Source of the DNA: Candidatus Woesearchaeota archaeon
Lineage (GTDB): Archaea; Nanobdellota; Nanobdellia; Woesearchaeales; UBA583
Assembly: GCA_007117405.1 (NCBI GenBank)
Contig: SKGP01000002.1
Coordinates: 1-5,013, forward strand
Reading direction: 5' to 3'
Length of the DNA stretch: 5,013 bases
Made by a program: the position numbers and the translations under genes. A model generated the notes under the pieces. The model was given only the letters and a program-made list of their open reading frames with translations. It did not search any database and had not been told where the DNA came from. Positions 1-4,812 of this stretch are shown here, in pieces. Every line of letters begins with the position of its first letter. Within the stretch, counting starts at the first letter, position 1.

Positions 1-55
1 AAGTTAAAATTTGAGATTAATATCTTTAAAATTTCAGTAAATTTTTTTAAACAGA

Positions 56-63
56 TTTATAAA
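56..63 (+). promoter_or_regulatory. TATA box of the CARF-like gene
   Basis: TTTATAAA is centred 25-26 bp before the ATG at 85, the spacing expected if transcription starts at or within a few bases of the start codon (leaderless mRNA). An A-rich stretch (AAACAGA) precedes it, where the TFB recognition element would lie. No ribosome-binding sequence occurs between box and ATG. The rest of positions 1-84 is AT-rich and shows no gene. Confidence 0.6.
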
Positions 64-84
64 TGAACTTTTTTTATTTATCTT

Positions 85-483
85 ATGGTTTCACTAATAG
101 CTTTGCTTAGTTCTGGAAAGGGTACTTGGGGACAGGTTAATTCACTAATGGCCTGCGAAAAATGGGATAAGGTTTATCTTATTTGTAATGATTATGCTTA
201 TGAAAATTTTACAGCAGACCCCAATAATGTTGTAAAATTAAAATTTGATGAAAAAAAACCAGAGGACGCTTTTTCAAAATTATCTGTTTTTTTCAAAAAA
301 GAAATCAAAGATTTTGAAGTTGCATTAAATCTAATATCTGGAACTGGACTTGAACATATGATGGTTTTAAGTGCTGTACTTAAAGCAGGACTTGGAGTTA
401 GATTAGTTTATTCCCAAAATAAAGAGTTGTGTGAGTTTAAAATAATGGAAGGAAATTTTCATTTTGAAAATGATGAATTGTGA
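85..483 (+). CDS. Stand-alone CARF-like Rossmann-fold protein, function unknown
   Basis: This is a complete 132-aa protein with no signal peptide or membrane segment, so probably cytoplasmic. It begins with a hydrophobic beta strand followed by a glycine-rich loop, SSGKGTWGQV (residues 9-18). A second strand follows (KVYLICND, 29-36), then a charged helix, and then the strand-loop-helix ALNLISGTGLEHMMVLSAVL (80-99), ending in a strand with RLVY (106-109). This order resembles CARF domains, where a loop after strand 1 and a GGTK-like loop after strand 4 bind cyclic oligoadenylate. Here the second loop reads SGTG. The family resemblance is inferred from pattern only. No effector domain (HEPN, nuclease, HTH) is attached, and no CRISPR-Cas gene is visible. 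It has its own TATA box, which supports the ATG at 85, and it overlaps the convergent DUF368 gene by 25 bp. It could instead be another Rossmann-like nucleotide-binding protein. Confidence 0.8.
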   Translation: MVSLIALLSSGKGTWGQVNSLMACEKWDKVYLICNDYAYENFTADPNNVVKLKFDEKKPEDAFSKLSVFFKKEIKDFEVALNLISGTGLEHMMVLSAVLKAGLGVRLVYSQNKELCEFKIMEGNFHFENDEL

Positions 484-1373
484 TTCTTTTTAATAATTTT
501 TTTTTCTAAATAATATCCACTTAGGAACCCAATAATAAATAATAATATAGATCCGATTAGAATATTTATTTCAGAAAAATAATTTGAACTTTCATAAGCG
601 AGATTTAATGGTATTATTAATGTTCCAAGTACAATTCCAAGTAGAATATATAAGGTTTTAGATTTGTCTTTTTTAAAAAGCCAACTTACAATTCTTGAAA
701 TTACATACATTCCAGAAATAGCTCCAAGGCCAAAAGGGATTAAATAAATAAAATTTTCTGTTATATTTTTTACAAGATTTATCACATATTCATATATTCC
801 CATTATAAGAAGTATAAATGAACCTGATATTCCTGGAAGAAATAGTGCACATATTGCAATAAATCCACCTATGAAAAGATAAAAAATTGAAGGTTCAGAT
901 ATATTTTGTGGAACAATAAAGAAAAGAGAGAATCCGAATAAGAAACCTATTAATCCGAATAGAATATTTTTTTTGTTGTGATTTTGGATATGTTTTTGAA
1001 TTGTTATTGATGATGCTAGTATTAGTCCAACAAAAAATGATAATAATAGTGTTTTATGGTTTTCTAGGAGATAAGATATAAGATTCGCTCCTGAGATTAT
1101 TGCTGTTATTATTCCTATAAATAGAACTGATAGAAATATTGTGTCAAATTTTATCATATAATCTTTTATTTCTTTTTTGTTAAATTTTAATATAGAAATT
1201 AAAAGATTGAAATAATTTTTTGGGGTTATGTTTTTTACAGAGTTTATGAATCTTTCATAGATTCCTGTAATAAAGGCAATGGTACCTCCAGAAATTCCAG
1301 GAATTAAATCGCAAATACCCATTAAAAGTCCTTTCAAATACACTCCTAGATATTGATTTTTTTCTTTTTTCAT
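459..1373 (-). CDS. popT: DUF368 membrane protein, PopT-type polyprenyl-phosphate translocase
   Basis: This 304-aa polytopic membrane protein has about eight or more hydrophobic segments. The family signature DLIPGISGGTIAFITGIYE (22-40) sits at the N-terminus and recurs in the second half as LFLPGISGSFILLIMGIYE (177-195). Both copies are followed by a near-identical N-x-VKNI stretch, so the protein is an internal duplication, typical of DUF368. Bacterial DUF368 proteins have been shown to move undecaprenyl phosphate back across the cytoplasmic membrane so the lipid carrier can be reused for cell-wall and glycan synthesis. In an archaeon the substrate would be a dolichyl-type phosphate, which is inference. 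The C-terminus is basic (KK-IIKKN). The start ATG lies 3 bp after the stop of the upstream wHTH gene with no promoter between them, so the two are co-transcribed and perhaps translationally coupled. The 3' end overlaps the convergent CARF-like gene by 25 bp. The family call is secure; the gene symbol is by analogy. Confidence 0.92.
   Translation of the reverse strand: MKKEKNQYLGVYLKGLLMGICDLIPGISGGTIAFITGIYERFINSVKNITPKNYFNLLISILKFNKKEIKDYMIKFDTIFLSVLFIGIITAIISGANLISYLLENHKTLLLSFFVGLILASSITIQKHIQNHNKKNILFGLIGFLFGFSLFFIVPQNISEPSIFYLFIGGFIAICALFLPGISGSFILLIMGIYEYVINLVKNITENFIYLIPFGLGAISGMYVISRIVSWLFKKDKSKTLYILLGIVLGTLIIPLNLAYESSNYFSEINILIGSILLFIIGFLSGYYLEKKIIKKNHNSSFSK
487..505 (+). terminator. 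Poly-T terminator candidate of the CARF-like gene
   Basis: T5 (487-491) and T9 (497-505) follow directly after the TGA stop at 481-483. Archaeal RNA polymerase terminates at U-runs without needing a hairpin, so this is the natural end of the transcript. The site lies inside the 3' coding part of the convergent minus-strand gene, where the same bases encode the lysine-rich C-terminus (a KK-I-KK-type tail), so its T-richness may have that second cause. Confidence 0.4.
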
Positions 1374-1376
1374 TTA

Positions 1377-2312
1377 TCAGATATTTATTATTTCAAGATT
1401 GACTAGATTGTCAGCTAGAGTGAAAAGTTTTTTTGGTGCATTTTCTAAAAACACAAGTTTAGGCTTTGGTGAGGATGTATAAAATGAAATTATTTGAGAC
1501 TCAGTTGGTTTTTTTAAAAAGTATATGCAGTCAAAATGTATTTTCATTTTATTAACAGTAAGTGATGTACTATATTTTATAGTATTGTCTTGCTTGTTTT
1601 TACTTTCGATTTTTAGGTAATTGTTTTTAAAATAATTTTCAATAAAAAGTTCGTTTTTGTTTTCTTCATATTCTTTATTTTCTCCTGAAAATGCTTTAGT
1701 TTCATAGTTTGAAAACTGATTTTCATCTTTTTTATTAACATTTTGATTATTTATGTATTGCTTTGAATTTTCGTTTTGGGATGTTTCTTTTTTAGGTGCT
1801 ACTGTTTCTTCGACGGTTCTTTTTACATCTTCTGATTTTGGGGAGGATTGTGGTTTTGAATTTTTTGGGTTTAATGCTTCAAGAATTTGTTTTCTAATAT
1901 CTTGAATATCTCTTAAGTACCAGATCCAGAATTTTAGAACTCTTTCGTTGAATTCTATTTCTAAAGGGATAGCAAAATCTTTTATTCTATCTATTGCAAG
2001 TCTTTCTTGAATAGATAGTGAATTATCGTTTATTACTTGTTGGTTTTTTATTTTCTCAAATACATCTTTTTCATATTTTGAAAAATGTTTCTCTCCAAGT
2101 TCACATAATGATTCTTTTTGTTTTGGGTCGTAATAATATGGTGTTGAAGATAATTTTAAATAAGTTATAGCAACTAGTTTGTCTTTTGCAAGTTCTGAAA
2201 GGGCGGCAGATGCAATCATTGAACTAGTTTCAAAACTTGTTGCAACATCACTTGGAATTACGTATTTCTTTTCCCTAACGAAACGAAGAAGATTATCTTT
2301 TGTTAATATCAT
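1377..2312 (-). CDS. Winged-helix-like protein with hydrophilic linker and C-terminal alpha/beta domain
   Basis: This 311-aa protein has no membrane segment. Residues 1-65 look like a winged helix: an N-terminal helix, PSDVATSFETSSMIASAALSEL (20-41) as helix-turn-helix, then a likely wing (KLVAITYLKL, 45-54, and PYYYDP, 58-63). Residues 66-147 are mostly helical with an aromatic patch (KFWIWYLRDI, 127-136). Residues 148-222 form a low-complexity linker rich in Lys, Asn, Glu, Ser and Gln. Residues 223-311 form a small domain with several strands (KMKIHFDCIYFLKK, 255-268; PKLVFLE, 284-290), which loosely recalls restriction-endonuclease-like folds but shows no clear catalytic D-ExK set. I do not recognise a named family. 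It may bind DNA or act as an adaptor. The ATG is supported by a TATA-like box 26-27 bp upstream. It is the first gene of a two-gene unit with the PopT-type translocase, divergent from glyA. Confidence 0.85.
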   Translation of the reverse strand: MILTKDNLLRFVREKKYVIPSDVATSFETSSMIASAALSELAKDKLVAITYLKLSSTPYYYDPKQKESLCELGEKHFSKYEKDVFEKIKNQQVINDNSLSIQERLAIDRIKDFAIPLEIEFNERVLKFWIWYLRDIQDIRKQILEALNPKNSKPQSSPKSEDVKRTVEETVAPKKETSQNENSKQYINNQNVNKKDENQFSNYETKAFSGENKEYEENKNELFIENYFKNNYLKIESKNKQDNTIKYSTSLTVNKMKIHFDCIYFLKKPTESQIISFYTSSPKPKLVFLENAPKKLFTLADNLVNLEIINI

Positions 2313-2334
2313 ACATATTTGATATAATATTCAT

Positions 2335-2342
2335 TTTTAAAA
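2335..2342 (-). promoter_or_regulatory. TATA-like box of the wHTH-popT unit
   Basis: On the minus strand, TTTTAAAA (a palindrome) is centred 26-27 bp upstream of the ATG at 2312. This matches the leaderless spacing of the other genes here. No Shine-Dalgarno sequence is present. It is a weaker match to the archaeal consensus than the other boxes, but the spacing supports it. Confidence 0.45.
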
Positions 2343-2397
2343 CTTTGTCTTCTCAATTTGATTTAATTAGAAATAGAATCAGTTTTCACACAAAATC

Positions 2398-2405
2398 TTT
2401 ATATA
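2398..2405 (+). promoter_or_regulatory. TATA box of glyA
   Basis: TTTATATA matches the archaeal consensus exactly. Transcription is predicted to begin around 2427-2429. The ATG at 2441 would then sit behind a leader of about 13 nt, unlike the leaderless neighbours. The box lies in the 128-bp divergent region shared with the wHTH-popT unit, with about 60 bp between the two boxes. Confidence 0.65.
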
Positions 2406-2440
2406 CTTGATAATTGGAAAAATTATATTAGTGCTTGAAA

Positions 2441-3697
2441 ATGGAAAATAATAATATGCATTTGGATAACATTAGAAATTCAGATATGGAAATTTTTGAA
2501 TTTATAGAAAAAGAAATTGAAAGGCAGGAGATGACAATTGAACTTATACCTTCTGAAAATGTTGTTTCATATTCTGTAATGGAAGCTCAAGGAAGTGTTT
2601 TGACAAACAAGTACTCTGAAGGGTATCCTGGGAAAAGGTATTATGGTGGAAATCAGTTTATAGATGAAATAGAAAAGATTGCAATTGAAAGAGTTAAGAA
2701 ACTTTTCAGTGCAGAACATGCTAACGTTCAGCCTCATTCGGGTTCGGGGGCGAATATGGCAGTTTATATGGCATTGCTTTCTCCAGGTGATAAAGTTTTA
2801 GCTATTGATTTAAGTCAGGGTGGTCATTTGACTCATGGACATAGTCTTAATTTTTCAGGTAAATTATATAATTTTGTTCAGTATTCTTTGGATGAGGATA
2901 GTTTACTTTTAGATTATTCTAAGATAAGAGATGTTGCTATTAAAGAAAAACCAAAGATGATAGTTGCTGGATTTAGTGCATACCCGAGAGAAGTTGATTT
3001 TAGTAAGTTTAAGGATATTGCAGATGAGTGTGGTTCTCTTTTAATGGCAGATATTTCTCATATTGCTGGAATGATTGCTGCTGGTTTACATCAGAATCCA
3101 ACTCCATTTTGTGATGTTGTAACGACAACAACTCATAAAACTTTAAGGGGTCCAAGGGGAGCTGTTATATTATGTAAGGAGAAGTATGCTAAAGATATTG
3201 ACCGGATGGTTTTCCCGGGAATTCAAGGGGGACCTTTAGAACATGTGATTGCTGGAAAAGCTGTTGCTTTTGGAGAAGCTTTGAAACCACAATTTAAAAA
3301 ATATCAAGAGAAGTTATTAGAAAATAATAGGGAAATGGCAAGAGGACTTCTAGACAATGGAATAAAATTGGTCTCAGGTGGTACTGAAAACCATTTGATT
3401 TTAATTGATTTGACTGATTTAGGGATTGGAGGAAAAATTGCTCAAGAAGTTTTAGATAGTGTTGGCATATGTACAAATAAAAATGCAATTCCTTTTGATA
3501 AAAATCCTCCTATGAATCCTTCAGGAATTAGAATTGGGTCTCCAGTAATAACTACGAGAGGTTTTTCAAAAGAAGATTCTTATCTGGTTGGAGAACTTAT
3601 TTCCAAGGTTTTAAAGAATATTGATAATGAAACTTTATTGAATGAAGTAAAGGAAGAAACAAAGAAATTATGCTTGAAATATCCTTTGTATAAATAA
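2441..3697 (+). CDS. glyA: Serine hydroxymethyltransferase
   Basis: GlyA is a cytosolic PLP enzyme that interconverts serine plus tetrahydrofolate with glycine plus 5,10-methylene-tetrahydrofolate, the main source of one-carbon units for thymidylate and purines. From the ATG at 2441 it has 418 residues, close to E. coli GlyA (417). The PLP lysine is K233 in VTTTTHKTLRGPRG, D204 and H207 in MADISHIAG contact the cofactor ring, and LIPSEN (35-40) is the N-terminal signature. YSEGYPGKRYYGG (58-70) carries the glutamate and paired tyrosines of the folate/substrate site, and R364 in SGIRIGSP binds the substrate carboxylate. All key residues are present and no break is seen. In-frame starts also exist at TTG 2435 and ATG 2456. 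The latter gives an N-terminus (MHLDNIRNSDMEIFEFI) typical of the family, so the first five residues are uncertain. It has its own promoter. Confidence 0.97.
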   Translation: MENNNMHLDNIRNSDMEIFEFIEKEIERQEMTIELIPSENVVSYSVMEAQGSVLTNKYSEGYPGKRYYGGNQFIDEIEKIAIERVKKLFSAEHANVQPHSGSGANMAVYMALLSPGDKVLAIDLSQGGHLTHGHSLNFSGKLYNFVQYSLDEDSLLLDYSKIRDVAIKEKPKMIVAGFSAYPREVDFSKFKDIADECGSLLMADISHIAGMIAAGLHQNPTPFCDVVTTTTHKTLRGPRGAVILCKEKYAKDIDRMVFPGIQGGPLEHVIAGKAVAFGEALKPQFKKYQEKLLENNREMARGLLDNGIKLVSGGTENHLILIDLTDLGIGGKIAQEVLDSVGICTNKNAIPFDKNPPMNPSGIRIGSPVITTRGFSKEDSYLVGELISKVLKNIDNETLLNEVKEETKKLCLKYPLYK

Positions 3698-3702
3698 AAA
3701 AG

Positions 3703-3710
3703 TATATAAA
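3703..3710 (+). promoter_or_regulatory. TATA box of the 97-aa orphan gene
   Basis: TATATAAA, just after the glyA stop, is centred 26-27 bp before the ATG at 3733. The fit to leaderless spacing decides the start of the downstream gene in favour of ATG 3733 over an in-frame TTG at 3715, which would lie at or upstream of the predicted transcription start. Confidence 0.6.
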
Positions 3711-3732
3711 TAACTTGTTATTACTATATGTT

Positions 3733-4026
3733 ATGACAAAAGATATAAACTTGGATGAAATAAACGATCTTGGTAATCTACTAAGAAAAAGCGATTTAGA
3801 TGTTGTAATAAAAAAAGGTTTGCCTTCTGTAATATTTGATAGGGAGTCTGACGAATTTAATTCACTTGACAAGGTTGAAAAAAAGTTAGATACAGTAATT
3901 AAATTGATTAATAATAGTACAAATTATGGGTTTATAGTTGATTATGGACAGATAAATCAAAGCCAAAAAGAGTATGAAGTTCCTCTTTATTTTAGAAAAA
4001 ATTCTTTTAAAACTTATAGAAGATAA
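3733..4026 (+). CDS. Small hypothetical protein, 97 aa
   Basis: I do not recognise a family. The product is soluble and highly charged. An N-terminal acidic/amphipathic helix (INLDEINDLGNLLRKS, 5-20) is followed by a short strand and turn (LDVVIKKGLPSVIFD, 22-36). A helix comes next (LDKVEKKLDTVIKLI, 45-59), then a strand (NYGFIVDYG, 64-72) and a basic tail ending KTYRR. No cysteines are present and no catalytic motif is evident. Codon use is as AT-rich as its neighbours. It has its own TATA box, starts 35 bp after glyA and ends in TAA followed at once by a T-run and then the IS605-like hairpin. A truncated C-terminus caused by an old insertion cannot be excluded. The chosen start is ATG 3733; an in-frame TTG at 3715 is less likely. 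Confidence 0.7.
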   Translation: MTKDINLDEINDLGNLLRKSDLDVVIKKGLPSVIFDRESDEFNSLDKVEKKLDTVIKLINNSTNYGFIVDYGQINQSQKEYEVPLYFRKNSFKTYRR

Positions 4027-4032
4027 TTTTTT
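4027..4032 (+). terminator. T-run after the 97-aa gene
   Basis: T6 begins at the base directly after the TAA stop and is followed by further T-rich sequence (ATTCCTTT). This fits a hairpin-free archaeal U-run terminator, but short T-runs are common in DNA this AT-rich. Confidence 0.3.
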
Positions 4033-4041
4033 ATTCCTTTG

Positions 4042-4068
4042 AATACCCCATCCTTTAGGGTGGAGATA
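4042..4068. repeat. GC-rich hairpin resembling an IS200/IS605 right end or omega-RNA 3' hairpin
   Basis: CCCCATCC (4046-4053) pairs with GGGTGGAG (4058-4065) across a TTTA loop, with one C-A mismatch and one G-U wobble. The context, GAATA before and ATAAC after, resembles the subterminal right-end hairpin of IS200/IS605/IS1341 elements. Those commonly read GAAT-CCCC-stem-TTTA-stem-GGGGAG, and the hairpin is also the 3' end of the TnpB-associated omega RNA. The stretch is clearly more GC-rich than its surroundings. No tnpA, tnpB or left end is present, so it would be a solo remnant or a mobilised end. The resemblance is from memory of family patterns, not a search. It does not look like a bacterial-type terminator, because no T-run follows the stem. 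Confidence 0.45.
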
Positions 4069-4106
4069 ACACAAATTTGTCGATTTTTGTTTTATCTAAT
4101 ACAAAA

Positions 4107-4115
4107 TAATATATA
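4107..4115 (+). promoter_or_regulatory. TATA box of tmk
   Basis: TAATATATA lies about 26 bp before the ATG at 4137, the same spacing as the other leaderless genes. It is embedded in a longer AT-alternating stretch (to 4118), so the exact box edges are uncertain. The 110-bp gap from the preceding gene plus this box suggests tmk is transcribed independently. Confidence 0.55.
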
Positions 4116-4136
4116 TTAGTTTTCTATTTTTATATT

Positions 4137-4784
4137 ATGGAAAAAAATTTGTTTGTTTCTTTTGAGGGAATAGATGGTTGTGGAAAAGATACTCAACTTC
4201 ATAAACTTTGTGAAGCTATAAGAGATGATAATAATTATCCTTTTGGAAATAAGTATTCAAATATTTGGATAACAAGGGAACCTACTAAGATAACTTCTTC
4301 AGGAATTAAAATATCTGAGCTTTTAAGTACTAATTCAATTTCTCCAGAAGATGCAACTAGATATTTTATTGAAGATAGGAAAGAGCATTCTACTATAATA
4401 AAATCAATTTTAAAACATTCCCATGTTTTAATTTCAAGGTATGACCTTTCGACTCTATCATATCAAATGACACAAGGTATGGATTTTGATGAACTTTACA
4501 AATTACATAGTTATAATTCTAATGATGGTTGTATCATACCTGATATTACAATTGTTTTTGATATAAATGTTGATTTGGCATTTGAGAGGATGAGTAAAAG
4601 AGGTTCAAAAAAAGAGTTTTTTGAGATAAAGTCATTTCAGGAAAAATTAAGAGATAATCTTTTTTTTTGTATAGATGAATTGAAAAAGAGAGATGGAAGG
4701 AAAATAATAGTTGTAAATTCAAACCAGTCTATTGATGAAGTTACAAAAGAAATGTGCGAGAAAATTTCCAAAACTTTTTCTTAG
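4137..4784 (+). CDS. tmk: Thymidylate kinase (dTMP kinase)
   Basis: Tmk phosphorylates dTMP to dTDP with ATP in the cytoplasm, the step after thymidylate synthesis in dTTP supply. The 215-aa length fits the family. The P-loop is FEGIDGCGKDTQ (9-20), TREP (47-50) and EDRKEH (79-84) match the dTMP-binding and helix motifs, RYDLSTLSYQ (101-110) is the DRx region, IVFDINVDLAFERM (139-152) is the core strand and following helix, and RGSKKEFFE (155-163) with FQEKLRDN (167-174) forms the LID. Glycine at P-loop residue 14 with basic residues in the LID suggests the bacterial (type II) arrangement. Two positions are odd: the usual Ser/Thr after GK is D18, and the usual Asp before RY is S100. This could indicate a variant subfamily with altered metal handling or substrate. 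The leaderless TATA box supports the ATG. Confidence 0.9.
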   Translation: MEKNLFVSFEGIDGCGKDTQLHKLCEAIRDDNNYPFGNKYSNIWITREPTKITSSGIKISELLSTNSISPEDATRYFIEDRKEHSTIIKSILKHSHVLISRYDLSTLSYQMTQGMDFDELYKLHSYNSNDGCIIPDITIVFDINVDLAFERMSKRGSKKEFFEIKSFQEKLRDNLFFCIDELKKRDGRKIIVVNSNQSIDEVTKEMCEKISKTFS

Positions 4785-4799
4785 AATTTCTTAGAATTT
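4777..4799 (+). repeat. 10-bp tandem duplication at the tmk 3' end
   Basis: The unit CTTAGAATTT occurs perfectly at 4780-4789 and 4790-4799, and the 10-bp period extends back to 4777. The TAG stop of tmk (4782-4784) lies in the first unit, so the duplication does not alter the protein. It is likely a replication-slippage product with no evident function. Confidence 0.6.
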
Positions 4800-4812
4800 A
4801 TTGAAGAATGAT

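Noticed and set aside
3294..3488. A 64-codon minus-strand frame inside glyA
   Set aside because: It is fully antisense to the conserved GlyA coding sequence, has low-complexity hydrophobic composition and no promoter; a shadow frame.
3715..3732. TTG at 3715 as the start of the 97-aa gene, adding MLLLYV
   Set aside because: It lies only about 8 bp after the TATA centre, upstream of the predicted transcription start, so it would not be in the mRNA.
3597..3872. A 91-codon minus-strand frame across the glyA end and the 97-aa gene
   Set aside because: It is antisense to two supported genes, and its Ser/Phe/Ile-rich composition is typical of reverse-strand AT-rich coding DNA.
4046..4065. The GC-rich hairpin as a bacterial-type intrinsic terminator
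   Set aside because: No T-run follows the stem; the only T-run precedes it, and the genome signals are archaeal.
3886..4074. A 62-codon minus-strand frame overlapping the 97-aa gene and the hairpin
   Set aside because: Most of it is antisense to the 97-aa gene, and no TATA box at leaderless spacing or family motif supports it.
4071..4080. Palindrome ACAAATTTGT as an operator for tmk
   Set aside because: A 10-bp AT-rich palindrome is expected by chance in such DNA, and no second copy was noticed in the other promoter regions.
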